A stretch of DNA of 63,324 nucleotides from Oligoflexales bacterium (lineage in GTDB: Bacteria > Bdellovibrionota_B > Oligoflexia > Oligoflexales > RGVZ01). The notes beneath the pieces were generated by a model. That model made no database searches and was not told the origin of the DNA. It saw only the letters and a program-made list of their open reading frames with translations. Shown here piece by piece: positions 36,456 to 45,044 of the stretch. A program made the position numbers and the translations under genes. The stretch spans positions 1-63,324 of the forward strand of contig CANILH010000009.1 of the NCBI GenBank assembly GCA_947468665.1. Reading direction: 5' to 3'. Position 1 is the first letter of the stretch, and the number at the start of each line of letters is the position of its first letter.

Positions 36456-37407
36456 CCAAAGGTTTTCCGACAAGAGTTTCCGCCACCTGGAGATATGTTC
36501 TCGCGAGATCAAGCAGTAAAGTCCTTGGCACTGCCGGCACGTCGCCCGCTCCAGAAAAACCATGATCTAAAAGCCATCTTCGGACATTTTCCTTATCAAG
36601 CATCTCTGGAGGCAGGCCTTCTTGAAGGAGCGCCTCATAAGTGTCCATTTTCCAAAGCCGGCTGCTATCTGGCGTGTGAATCTCGTCGATAAGTTTAATC
36701 GCTCCATTTTGATCGCGTCCAAACTCATACTTTGTGTCCGCTAAAATCCAACCCTTTCCAGCGTAGATTTGGCTGCCAAGGCTGAATATTTTAAGAGCCA
36801 TTGTCGATATTTTATCCCACTCCTCTTTTGTACAGACTCCGCGTTTAACGAGATCCTCCGCGGAGGTATTCTCATCGCGCTCAAAAGCGGCGGCCTTTGT
36901 TGTAGGCGTGATGATGGGCTCTGGTAGTCTTGCGTATGGCTTTAGTCCTTCTGGCAGCGAGACGCCGCAGAACACTCGCGCACCACTCTGGTACGCCCGT
37001 TGAAGGGAGCCAGCGAGGTAACCCCGGACTACGACCTCAGTTTTGATGGGGTGCAGACTTTCTGCTAAAATTGCCCTTGGCCCAAGGCCTTCAATAAAGT
37101 GGGTTGGTAACGTTTTTGAAATTTCCTCAAGCCAGAACTTTGTGATGGCAGTAAGAATAACGCCCTTTAGCGGAACGTAGTCAATATGCCGGTCAAAAGC
37201 TGTCAAGCGGTCGGAATGGAGCATTTGAATACGGCCATCGCGGCTTAGAATGGTCCGGATTTTGCCCTGGTAAACACCAAAACCCTGAGACTCCCAGCTG
37301 ATAATGTCAGATTGGGCGGGGCCTTCCCAGACGTGTGTTTTCCAAAGTCTTGAGTTGGCGGTGTTAGCGGAAAGTTCCTGATAAATGTCTCTAAGAAGCG
37401 TTGCCAT
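36448..37407 (-). CDS. purC: SAICAR synthetase PurC
   Basis: Joins CAIR and aspartate with ATP to make SAICAR in purine synthesis. The 319-residue protein belongs to the longer PurC type: YQGKIRTILSRDGR, SDRLTAFDRH, EVVVRGYLAGS, PIITPTTKA and LIDEIHTPDSSRLW are all present. ATG at 37407 has GGAGG six bases upstream; a longer frame to 37443 is not favoured. It overlaps the hydrolase end by 8 bp. Confidence 0.95.
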   Translation of the reverse strand: MATLLRDIYQELSANTANSRLWKTHVWEGPAQSDIISWESQGFGVYQGKIRTILSRDGRIQMLHSDRLTAFDRHIDYVPLKGVILTAITKFWLEEISKTLPTHFIEGLGPRAILAESLHPIKTEVVVRGYLAGSLQRAYQSGARVFCGVSLPEGLKPYARLPEPIITPTTKAAAFERDENTSAEDLVKRGVCTKEEWDKISTMALKIFSLGSQIYAGKGWILADTKYEFGRDQNGAIKLIDEIHTPDSSRLWKMDTYEALLQEGLPPEMLDKENVRRWLLDHGFSGAGDVPAVPRTLLLDLARTYLQVAETLVGKPLAI

Positions 37408-37530
37408 GGAGAACCTCCAAGTGTGCGAGTTAGAGTGCGTCATCCCACAAAGGATATGCTAGGCTAATTGGTAATGTTTTTTTAAGGTGTTCGCAATCAC
37501 AATAGTTGGTTTTTACGGGAACTTTACATC

Positions 37531-38958
37531 ATGCCTCATAAGCATTTATCACCAAAAGTCATGCGCTCTGACGCGGTAGCGTTTTTTAAAAAACTTCTTG
37601 GGGAGACATATGTACTTACCGGAGAGGCCGATCTTAAAGCCTGGGGTACGGACTGGACTAAGGTTTTTGAGCCAAAACCGCTGTGCGTTGTCTTGCCGTC
37701 ATCGACAGAGGACGTCAGTAAAATCCTCTCCTACTGCAACACGAATGAGTTGGCGGTGACCCCCTCCGGCGGCCGCACAGGACTTTGCGCGGGGGCGGTA
37801 GCCAGTGACGGTGAAATTGTTGTCAATCTGACTCGCATGTCAAAGATTATGGCTGTGGATACGACGGGTCTTACCCTCACAGCTGAGGCCGGTGTCACGA
37901 CTCAGGCTCTGCAAGACGCCGCGAAAGAAAATGGGCTATTTTTTCCGTTGGATCTCGCGTCCAAAGGGACTTGTCAAATAGGCGGTAATATCGCGACTAA
38001 CGCCGGTGGTGTGAAGCTTATCAAATATGGCGGCACAAGAGAGCAGGTCTTAGGTCTTGAGGTGGTGCTCGCGAGTGGCGAGATACTTGATATGAACGTG
38101 GCACTCAGGAAAAATAACTCGGGCTATGATTTAAAGCATTTATTTATTGGCAGCGAGGGAACCCTTGGAATTGTTACTAAAGCGGTGTTGAGACTGATGC
38201 CAAAGCCCAGAAACCTGCAGCTCGCGATTATGGCAGTCGGTGATTTTATCAGTATCCCAAAGATTCTGGCGGTATGTAGTCAGAAGTCAGCGTCTGTAAC
38301 GGCTTTTGAGTTTTTTACCGAGGTGGCTCACAAAATAGTTCTCCAGCGCCTACCGGGGGCGAGAACACCTTTTAAAGATATCTCGCCTTTTTATGTATTG
38401 CTTGAGATCGAGCAGCCAGGGCGTGAGCCGGAGCTGGAAGAGCTTCTTGAGGCTTTGTTTGAGGAGGGCCTGATAACTGATGCAGCCATTGCAGCGAACT
38501 CAACTCAATTTAAAGAATTCTGGGGGCTAAGGGAAAATATTACAGAGTCCCTTGCCGCTCATGGGCAGGTTAGAAAAAACGATATTTCGCTAGCCATTGA
38601 TAAGCTTGACGGGTTTGTAAAAGCGCTTCAGGTGTTACTTCTCTCAAAAAGACCGAAAGACATGGAGATTGTTTTCTTTGGCCACATTGGTGACGGGAAT
38701 TTGCATATTAATTATGTCTCGCCTAAAACTCGCGACAGTAAAGACTTTCATGCGGAAGCCCGGGAGATTGAGGAAGGCGTGTTTAAATTACTGGCGTCTT
38801 TTAAGGGCAGCATCTCAGCGGAGCATGGTATTGGACTGACCAAGAAAAAAGATCTTCACTTCACCAGAACTGACAGTGAGGTCAGTTGGATGCGGATGAC
38901 TAAAAAAATGTGGGATCCCAAAGGAATACTAAATCCTGGGAAAATCTTTGATCTCTAG
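37531..38958 (+). CDS. FAD-linked oxidase, GlcD/D-lactate or D-2-hydroxyglutarate dehydrogenase type
   Basis: A 475-residue soluble flavoenzyme with a PCMH FAD-binding domain (VTPSGGRTGLCAGAV, then CQIGGNIATNAGG and FIGSEGTLGIVT) and a C-terminal FAD oxidase cap with the HIGDGNLHINY metal-type motif and SAEHGIGLTKK. Relatives oxidise D-lactate, glycolate or D-2-hydroxyglutarate; the exact substrate cannot be read. The ribosome-binding site is weak (GGGAA). Confidence 0.87.
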   Translation: MPHKHLSPKVMRSDAVAFFKKLLGETYVLTGEADLKAWGTDWTKVFEPKPLCVVLPSSTEDVSKILSYCNTNELAVTPSGGRTGLCAGAVASDGEIVVNLTRMSKIMAVDTTGLTLTAEAGVTTQALQDAAKENGLFFPLDLASKGTCQIGGNIATNAGGVKLIKYGGTREQVLGLEVVLASGEILDMNVALRKNNSGYDLKHLFIGSEGTLGIVTKAVLRLMPKPRNLQLAIMAVGDFISIPKILAVCSQKSASVTAFEFFTEVAHKIVLQRLPGARTPFKDISPFYVLLEIEQPGREPELEELLEALFEEGLITDAAIAANSTQFKEFWGLRENITESLAAHGQVRKNDISLAIDKLDGFVKALQVLLLSKRPKDMEIVFFGHIGDGNLHINYVSPKTRDSKDFHAEAREIEEGVFKLLASFKGSISAEHGIGLTKKKDLHFTRTDSEVSWMRMTKKMWDPKGILNPGKIFDL

Positions 38959-38992
38959 TCATTATTTCGTTGCCGGAAGATTTTATTTCGGC

Positions 38993-39019
38993 AAAAGTTA
39001 CTCTAACAATTCGCGTTAA
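38993..39019 (+). promoter_or_regulatory. Weak sigma-28-like element before the cysteine-rich secreted-protein gene
   Basis: AAAAGTTA, N11, CGCGTTAA, six and five of eight consensus positions. Plausible but weaker than the flagellin elements, and the region is AT-rich. Confidence 0.3.
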
Positions 39020-39080
39020 ATAATTACTGGGCATGGTGCCCAATATTTCGAAGGCGCGTTTTAATTTGGAGACTATTTTC

Positions 39081-39383
39081 ATGATCACAAAAACATTATT
39101 GGCAATCAGCGTTCTTGGTATGGGTTCAGTAGCTATGGCAGGCCAAAATTCCTGCGATTACTCAGCAGCTAAGGTTTGTATTGAAAGCGCGAACGTTGAT
39201 TTGTCTGAAGACTGCGCTCAAAATCAAGGAACTGTTGGCACAACTTGCCCGACAGGTGACCGCATGGGTACATGCACAGTGACTCAAGGTACTCTTTCTG
39301 TAGACGTTCGTTACTACAATGGCTTTCAGGCAGATGCTGAGCAAAACTGCGCTGAGAACAACGGCGCTTACACACGCGGTTAA
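39081..39383 (+). CDS. Small secreted cysteine-rich protein of unknown function
   Basis: A 100-residue protein with a signal peptide (1-20, LLAISVLGMGSVAMA) and an 80-residue mature part with six cysteines (CDYSAAKVC, EDC, TTC, GTC, QNC), likely forming disulfides. The order GTC, RYYNG, AEQNC, NNGAY resembles a small module I recall from secreted proteins of related bacteria, but I cannot name a family. GGAG lies eleven bases before the ATG. A hairpin and the fabH gene follow. Confidence 0.75.
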   Translation: MITKTLLAISVLGMGSVAMAGQNSCDYSAAKVCIESANVDLSEDCAQNQGTVGTTCPTGDRMGTCTVTQGTLSVDVRYYNGFQADAEQNCAENNGAYTRG

Positions 39384-39433
39384 TTGCGGGTCGGGACTCT
39401 CTTTACAAGAGTCCGCCTGAATCTTAACTGTTT

Positions 39434-39452
39434 GTTTAATTTAAAATTAAAC
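39434..39452. promoter_or_regulatory. AT-rich perfect palindrome upstream of fabH
   Basis: GTTTAATTT-A-AAATTAAAC: a 9-bp perfect inverted repeat around one base, in the gap before fabH. Candidate operator; the regulator is unknown. Confidence 0.45.
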
Positions 39453-39461
39453 AAAAAATAT

Positions 39462-39503
39462 AAAATTCCTCCAGGTGATTCAAATCATTTGGAGGAATTT
39501 TTT
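39462..39503 (+). promoter_or_regulatory. Hairpin containing the fabH ribosome-binding site
   Basis: The 5' arm 39462-39479 and 3' arm 39484-39501 form an 18-bp stem (two G-U pairs) capped by UCAA. The outer 12 bp (AAAATTCCTCCA/TGGAGGAATTTT) pair perfectly, and the 3' arm contains the GGAGG of fabH. A run of T follows to 39503, directly before ATG, so it can also be read as a terminator for the upstream gene. Confidence 0.8.
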
Positions 39504-40502
39504 ATGATTACTAGGGCGATTATTACAGGAACTGGACACTGTGTCCCGGACCGCGTTGTGACAAACAATGATCTTGCTAAAATAATGGACACCTCTGATG
39601 AGTGGATCCAGCAGCGCTCAGGCATTCGGGAGAGACGCCATATTGAGGACGGACTCGCGCCAAGTGATTTGGGAGCGAAGGCGGCGTTAAATGCCCTCGA
39701 GGCCGCCAAATTAACCCCTAAAGATATCGATCTTTTGCTGGTAACGACACTTTCCTCTGAGCATACGTTTCCCGGAACCGCCGCCTTCATTCAAAGAAAA
39801 CTTGGCATGCAGGGCATTCCGGCGATGGATCTTCGAGCTCAGTGCTCAGGATTCCTTTATGGACTTGCCACGGCAGATGCCTTCATAAAAAGTGGTTCTT
39901 ACGGCCGGGTACTGCTTGTGTCGGCGGAGGTTCATTCGAGAGCTCTTGATTTTAGCGACCGCGGTCGTGATACGGCAGTCCTCTTTGGCGACGGTGCTGG
40001 AGCGGTTATCCTTGAGCCAAGTCCTAATCCTGAGCGCGGCATTATGTCGATAAAACTTCATAGCGACGGGGATTTCGCGGAGAAATTGTGGGTCGAGTAT
40101 CCGAGCATGGCCCAGACTCCGCACGTGACTCCGGAAATTGTCCGTGAAGGCGGGGTCTATCCAAAGATGGACGGAAAATTTGTCTTTAAACACGCGGTAA
40201 CAAGGCTTCCTGAAGTGGTTTCCGAAGTGTTGGAATCTCTCCATTTAAAACCTCAAGATATTGATCACTGGCTTTTTCATCAGGCCAATCTCAGGATCAA
40301 TGAGCGCGTGGCGGCGACCTTGGGAGTCTCAGTGGAAAAGTGTCCATATAATATCGACCGTTACGGTAATTGCTCGTCAGCCTCGATTCCAATTTTACTG
40401 GATGAACAAGTACGGGCCGGGAACATTAAGCCCTGGAAGCTCATTTGCAGTGCGGCCTTTGGCAGTGGGTTTACCTGGGGTGGAGCCGTCATTCGCTGGT
40501 GA
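39504..40502 (+). CDS. fabH: 3-oxoacyl-ACP synthase III FabH
   Basis: FabH starts fatty acid synthesis by condensing acetyl-CoA with malonyl-ACP. The 332-residue protein has the catalytic Cys114 in DLRAQCSGFL, His in FHQANLRI and Asn in RYGNCSSASIP, the complete triad. ATG at 39504 has GGAGG eight bases upstream and matches the family N-terminus (TGTGHCVPDRVVTNNDL); a longer frame from 39384 is not favoured. The ribosome-binding site is buried in a stable hairpin. Confidence 0.96.
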   Translation: MITRAIITGTGHCVPDRVVTNNDLAKIMDTSDEWIQQRSGIRERRHIEDGLAPSDLGAKAALNALEAAKLTPKDIDLLLVTTLSSEHTFPGTAAFIQRKLGMQGIPAMDLRAQCSGFLYGLATADAFIKSGSYGRVLLVSAEVHSRALDFSDRGRDTAVLFGDGAGAVILEPSPNPERGIMSIKLHSDGDFAEKLWVEYPSMAQTPHVTPEIVREGGVYPKMDGKFVFKHAVTRLPEVVSEVLESLHLKPQDIDHWLFHQANLRINERVAATLGVSVEKCPYNIDRYGNCSSASIPILLDEQVRAGNIKPWKLICSAAFGSGFTWGGAVIRW

Positions 40503-40530
40503 GGTTTTTTAAATTAGACGAGAGATAAAG

Positions 40531-40559
40531 AGAGGCTCTCAAATATGAGAGCCTCTTTT
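40531..40559. terminator. Terminator between fabH and convergent pckG
   Basis: A 10-bp stem AGAGGCTCTC/GAGAGCCTCT with a 6-nt loop and a short T tail on the plus strand. It lies between the two convergent stops. Confidence 0.75.
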
Positions 40560-40585
40560 AAGTTTGGATAGGTGGTATAACCGGA

Positions 40586-42343
40586 TTAGCTGTTGAGCTC
40601 ATTAGTGATGCGTTTAAGCTCGCTAAGAAGTTCATCCGGCATATGGCTGCCGTATTTATCAAAGTATTCTTTGATGCCAGTCATCTCTGACTTCCAGGCA
40701 GGCGCTTCAATTGAAAGAAGCTCGCGCATTGTTTCGGTCGTAAGGCCAGTGCCATCAGTATTGATAGCGTCTGTGGTAGGCAGATATCCGATAGGCGTGC
40801 GAATGGCGTCACCTTGGCCCTCGCAGCGCTTTAGAACCCACTCAAGAACCCGCATGTTGTCGCCAAAGCCAGGCCACATGAATTTCCCGGCTTTATCCTG
40901 ACGAAACCAGTTGACGTGGAAAATTTTGGGGAGCCTGTCAGATTTCTTGGCAAACGATAGCCAGTGAGTCCAGTAGTCGCCAAAGTTATAGCCGCAGAAT
41001 GGCTGCATAGCCATAGGGTCGCGGCGAACAACACCGACGGCTCCAGTAGCGGCCGCTGTTGTCTCAGACGCTACAGAGGCGCCAAGGAACACTCCGTGAG
41101 CCCAGGACACGGATTCTACTACGAGGGGAGCAAGCTCTTTGCGGCGACCGCCAAATACAATCGCCGAGAGTGGAACGCCATGAGGATCTTCCGCAGCCGG
41201 CGTGTAGCTTCCACACTGCTGAGCGGAAACAGTAAAACGGCTATTGGGGTGAGCGGCGGGGCCTTTGCCGGATTCCCATGGCCGTCCTTGCCAGTCGGTG
41301 AGGCCTTCTGGAGCGGATTTTGTGAGGCCTTCCCACCAAGGCTGTTTATCTTTGGTGATGGCGACATTGGTGAAGATCGCGTCCTTATTTAGCATATTGA
41401 GAGCCGTTGGATTGGTGTTAGCCGCTGTCCCTGGAGCCACACCAAAGTAGCCTGCCTCTGGGTTGATGGCATAAAGGCGGCCGTCTTTGCCTGGCTGAAT
41501 CCAGGCGATATCATCACCGACGGTAAATACCTTCCAGCCTTTTTCGCGGTAACTTTGTGGCGGGATCAGCATGGCAAGATTTGTTTTACCGCAAGCTGAC
41601 GGAAAGGCCGCCGCGACATAGTGGCGTTCACCTTTGGGGTTCTCGATACCGACAATCAGCATGTGTTCTGCAAGCCAGCCTTCTGTGTGCGCCTGCCAGG
41701 AGCCAAGCCTTAGAGCGTGGCATTTTTTACCAAGAAGAGCGTTTCCGCCGTACCCAGAACCAATGGACTTGATGGCAAGTTCTTCAGGAAAGTGCATGAC
41801 AAGCCGGCGATCTGGGGAGAGATCTCCAATGGAGTGAAGGCCTTTAACGAAAGTGCCTTCTTTCTCGATGCGTTTGAGAGCTTTTTCGCCCATGCGGGTC
41901 ATGATGCGCATATTTATTACGACATAGGCGCTGTCAGTGATCTCGACACCACAGCGGGATAGTGGTGAATCGATAGGGCCCATGCAGTATGGGATCACAT
42001 ACATGGTGCGGCCTTTCATACAGCCGGCAAATAACTGATCTACCTTTTTGTGGCCTTCAGCGGGTTCAAGCCAATTATTATTGGGGCCAGCGTCGTCTTT
42101 ATTTTTGCTGCACACAAAGGTCAGGTGCTCGGTACGGGCGACATCACTCGGGTCTGACCGGTGAAGGTAGCAGCCAGGATGGCTTTGCTCGTTAAGCGGA
42201 ATAAGAGAACCTGTTTTAACCATTTCCGCGATTAGAGTTTTTTTCTCGGCCTCACCGCCATCACACCAGTGAATTTTGTCAGGTTTAGTGAGAGCCGCGA
42301 CCTGCGCGACCCATGCCTCGAGAGCCTTGTTTGTGGTAGTCAT
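40586..42343 (-). CDS. pckG: Phosphoenolpyruvate carboxykinase, GTP-dependent
   Basis: Converts oxaloacetate and GTP to PEP, CO2 and GDP in gluconeogenesis. The 585-residue protein belongs to the GTP class: the P-loop FPSACGKTNLAM with the active-site cysteine, RRKELAPLVVES, and the C-terminal nucleotide-binding NWFRQDKAGKF are all present. The ATP-class motif is absent. Monocistronic by context; two hairpins flank it. Confidence 0.95.
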   Translation of the reverse strand: MTTTNKALEAWVAQVAALTKPDKIHWCDGGEAEKKTLIAEMVKTGSLIPLNEQSHPGCYLHRSDPSDVARTEHLTFVCSKNKDDAGPNNNWLEPAEGHKKVDQLFAGCMKGRTMYVIPYCMGPIDSPLSRCGVEITDSAYVVINMRIMTRMGEKALKRIEKEGTFVKGLHSIGDLSPDRRLVMHFPEELAIKSIGSGYGGNALLGKKCHALRLGSWQAHTEGWLAEHMLIVGIENPKGERHYVAAAFPSACGKTNLAMLIPPQSYREKGWKVFTVGDDIAWIQPGKDGRLYAINPEAGYFGVAPGTAANTNPTALNMLNKDAIFTNVAITKDKQPWWEGLTKSAPEGLTDWQGRPWESGKGPAAHPNSRFTVSAQQCGSYTPAAEDPHGVPLSAIVFGGRRKELAPLVVESVSWAHGVFLGASVASETTAAATGAVGVVRRDPMAMQPFCGYNFGDYWTHWLSFAKKSDRLPKIFHVNWFRQDKAGKFMWPGFGDNMRVLEWVLKRCEGQGDAIRTPIGYLPTTDAINTDGTGLTTETMRELLSIEAPAWKSEMTGIKEYFDKYGSHMPDELLSELKRITNELNS

Positions 42344-42435
42344 TACGGTGATCCTGTTTGATTAAAAAATTGCGGAAAGACATCCACATTAAAAACGGGC
42401 GGGATGTCTAAAAAACAGTTATCCAAAAAACACTG

Positions 42436-42459
42436 AAAACCCGCTAACCATGGGCTTTT
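42436..42459 (-). terminator. Weak intrinsic terminator after the receiver-TPR gene
   Basis: Minus strand AAAAGCCC pairs with GGGTTTTC around a 9-nt loop, with one G-U pair and a T-rich 3' side. It lies 33 bp after the stop of the 42493 gene. Confidence 0.5.
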
Positions 42460-42492
42460 AACATGCGTTTGGGGGGGGTTGGCAATAGCTCT

Positions 42493-44664
42493 TTAGCTTG
42501 CCGTTTTAGTTCCGTCGGCGCCGGCAAAGGTCTCGCCTCTTTCAAGGGATTTGCGCGCCTTAAATTTAGGCGCCACTGCCAGGGCTTTAGTCAGCTCAGG
42601 GGAGTCGGCTGAGGTGGTCTTAAACAAGAGGTAGCAACAATGGTCACCGGGGCCTTGTTCTAGCATGACCGTGACAAGAGTTGAGGCATCGGCTGTTTGC
42701 CCTTCTTCTTTGTTGGTGGGTGCGGGTTCAGGCGCGTTGGCCGCGTCGACCTCACGAAGCGAGAAAGTTTTCCCGGTTATTACGGCGGGTTCAAGTCTTG
42801 CTTTAAGATCCGCCGCCTTTTTATGCACACGGCTTTCAGTGATGGAGATAACGGCATCTAGGTCGGGTAATGCTCCGGAAAAATCGCCAAAACGGATCTT
42901 TGCCAAGGCCATATTATAGTTAACAATCGAGAGGATATCTCTTTGTGCCGATGGAATCGCGGCTAGCGTCTTTTCGTAGAGTTTGATGCCTTCCTCAGAA
43001 AAACCACACTTGGCATGAGCTACGGCTTTGTTGTTCAAATAGCTGATTACATTACTCATGGATTCTAGCTGACCAAGAATCTCTTTGGCGGCCTCTGGTG
43101 ATCCACCTGCCAGGGCAACTTTGGCCTCGCCCTCTATGGTCGTTGTGCTATTTGGGTCAATGTCCTTGGCCTTATTGATGGACTCAACCGCTTTGACCGG
43201 CTCAACCATTTCAGCTTGAGTCTCAGCCATCATGACAAGTCGCTCAAGGTTTGTTGGTGATAAGCCTTGGGCTTTCTGGAAGCACTTCAAGGCCGGCTCA
43301 AACTGTCTGAGTGTCATGAGTGACTTTCCGAGAATGTTGAGCGCGAAAAGGGACTCTCCGCTTTGTCTGATGGCCTCAATCGAAAAGTCACGGGCTGCCT
43401 CAAACTGGTCCTTGGCGAACGCCTGCTCGGCCCTCATAACGGCTTTTCTTCCGGGCGCGATTCCCACATCGGCAAGATATCGGGCAATGAGTTCCTCGGC
43501 ATTGCCGATTTTCTTGTTGCTAATGTAAGCCCGGATTTTATTTTCCATTGTCTGGGCTTCAGTTGGCATGCGGTCTTGTTGAACCGTCCAAATAATCACT
43601 TTAAGGAATGCGTCGCGCTCCATAGGTTTTTGGGCGAGATTTGCCACACCCATCTCGCGTATGATCGGCATATCCATAGGTTTGATAAGGGAGCTTAGTA
43701 ATATGATCGGTACGTTGACAGCACCCTTGGAGCGGATTCTCTGCAGTAGAAGAGGCCCCGTCACTTTTGGTATCCGCCACTCCATAATAACCAGAGACGG
43801 TTCTGGATTCGCGCGGAACCACTCAAAAGCCGCGTCACCATCGGCGAAGTCAAAGATGTCTTTCACACCGAGTTCGTTGAAAATTGCTCGGACGGCGGAG
43901 CGTACCGAGTCGTCGCCATCTATAATAACGACAACCCCGAGGCCAAGTATGTTCTCGCCTGCGACGGGAGCGGCGTCCGGACCACCGGCATCAGCGCCAA
44001 AAAGCGCGGCTCGTTTCTCCTTTATGGTCGCGGCCGCGCCGGTGTCAATGAATTCCACTTGCTTTAAGGTTGCTTTGGCCTTGTCAGTCTGTCCATTCAC
44101 ATGAAGTGCCTCGGCAAGGCAGATAAGAAGTTTCGTGTTGCCAGGGAATAACTCAAGAAGGCTTTTCTCAAGAGTAAGGAGGTCTGCAGCCTGGTTGGTC
44201 TCGCGAAGATGTTTTCTTAGGTACTCTGAAGAGGTGCGGGCCGCGTCCCAGTCATTTTCGGCGAAAATTCCCATGAGCTCCTCAAGCTCCTTGGTGAGGC
44301 TGTCCTTTGTAAAGGGCTTCATATGAAAGCTTAGTAGCCCGAACTCAAACGCTTTTGAAAGGGCCCACGCCTCGGCATCCTCTACGAGAAGCGAGACCTT
44401 TACTCCCTTCAGCTCAGCAAAATTGATGACCATACGGACAGTCTGGAGTCCATTAGCATCTTGTGTGCCGTTAAGAGGAACGATGAGCCAATCAACGGAC
44501 TCTGTCTCAAGAAGATTGTGTGCGTCCGCGAGAGACGAGACTGATTGCGAATTACTGAAACCAATACCCTTCGACACTTCGGAGAGAAGTTGCCGCACAG
44601 GTCCAGACGAGTCTACTAAAACGACTCGTGCGGTTTTATCCTGAAATTTAGTTTCTATGGCCAT
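42493..44664 (-). CDS. Double pseudo-receiver protein with TPR repeats
   Basis: A 723-residue soluble protein. Residues about 10-130 form a first degenerate receiver (ARVVLVDSSGPVRQLL, FHMKPFTKDSL) without a phosphorylation Asp; residues about 150-225 are TPR-like; residues about 245-365 form a second receiver (VVVIIDGDDSVR, LVIMEWRIPKVTG, AQKPM) in which the phosphoacceptor is Glu295, a change that often mimics the phosphorylated state. TPR repeats follow (about 370-640). No output or DNA-binding domain, so it is likely a protein-interaction scaffold. It shares its upstream intergenic region with the VWA lipoprotein gene and has a FliA-like promoter. A smaller relative lies at 48405. Confidence 0.8.
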   Translation of the reverse strand: MAIETKFQDKTARVVLVDSSGPVRQLLSEVSKGIGFSNSQSVSSLADAHNLLETESVDWLIVPLNGTQDANGLQTVRMVINFAELKGVKVSLLVEDAEAWALSKAFEFGLLSFHMKPFTKDSLTKELEELMGIFAENDWDAARTSSEYLRKHLRETNQAADLLTLEKSLLELFPGNTKLLICLAEALHVNGQTDKAKATLKQVEFIDTGAAATIKEKRAALFGADAGGPDAAPVAGENILGLGVVVIIDGDDSVRSAVRAIFNELGVKDIFDFADGDAAFEWFRANPEPSLVIMEWRIPKVTGPLLLQRIRSKGAVNVPIILLSSLIKPMDMPIIREMGVANLAQKPMERDAFLKVIIWTVQQDRMPTEAQTMENKIRAYISNKKIGNAEELIARYLADVGIAPGRKAVMRAEQAFAKDQFEAARDFSIEAIRQSGESLFALNILGKSLMTLRQFEPALKCFQKAQGLSPTNLERLVMMAETQAEMVEPVKAVESINKAKDIDPNSTTTIEGEAKVALAGGSPEAAKEILGQLESMSNVISYLNNKAVAHAKCGFSEEGIKLYEKTLAAIPSAQRDILSIVNYNMALAKIRFGDFSGALPDLDAVISITESRVHKKAADLKARLEPAVITGKTFSLREVDAANAPEPAPTNKEEGQTADASTLVTVMLEQGPGDHCCYLLFKTTSADSPELTKALAVAPKFKARKSLERGETFAGADGTKTAS

Positions 44665-44745
44665 ACGCCCCTGTTCGTCGCGATACTACCCGATAATTTG
44701 GACTTTACTCGTCATGAGTAATAACCCCCGATCATCGCCTACTTA

Positions 44746-44772
44746 CTATCGGCAGAAAATTTAAGTTCTTGA
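44746..44772 (-). promoter_or_regulatory. Predicted sigma-28 promoter of the receiver-TPR gene
   Basis: TCAAGAAC, N11, GCCGATAG: the -10 matches seven of eight FliA consensus bases. The start codon lies 82 bp downstream on the minus strand. Confidence 0.6.
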
Positions 44773-44965
44773 TGTCCCGGCCGGTAAGTTTTCCAGCGGA
44801 TCAATTGGGGGTTTCAGCACAATAGACCTAACAGTCAGTGATCCCGCGTCATTGGAAAAGCTCATTCGTGGCAGCGGGATTTAACGAGGAGGCGGGAAAT
44901 GGCAGAAACCACTCTGATTTAACGTCCCGTAAACGTTAGGAATATTCCATATTTTAAATATTTAC

Positions 44966-44992
44966 TAAAGGAATCTAGCCACCGGACGAAAA
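44966..44992 (+). promoter_or_regulatory. Predicted sigma-28 promoter of the VWA lipoprotein gene
   Basis: TAAAGGAA, N11, GACGAAAA: the -35 core TAAAG and six of eight -10 consensus bases. The lipoprotein ATG is 53 bp downstream. Confidence 0.6.
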
Positions 44993-45044
44993 CATACCTA
45001 GCAACACCTTTCCGGTGGGGCCCTGATTTAGAGGACACTATATT

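Larger units (their letters stand above)
44665..45044. promoter_or_regulatory. Divergent regulatory region (380 bp, no confident gene)
   Basis: Separates the receiver-TPR gene (minus) from the VWA lipoprotein gene (plus). It holds two FliA-like promoters pointing outwards, a 6-bp dyad TTACTC-N5-GAGTAA at 44705-44721, a 7-codon open frame MAETTLI at 44899-44922 with AGGAGG six bases upstream, and an 8-bp inverted repeat CCACCGGA/TCCGGTGG (44979-44986, 45011-45018) overlapping the -10 of the rightward promoter. Confidence 0.65.

Noticed and set aside
42471-42478. Run of G before the receiver-TPR gene end as a phase-variable tract
   Set aside because: It is in a gap between two gene ends, not in a promoter or reading frame.
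42665-44326. Several plus-strand open frames opposite the receiver-TPR gene
   Set aside because: They have serine-rich, low-complexity translations typical of antisense frames.
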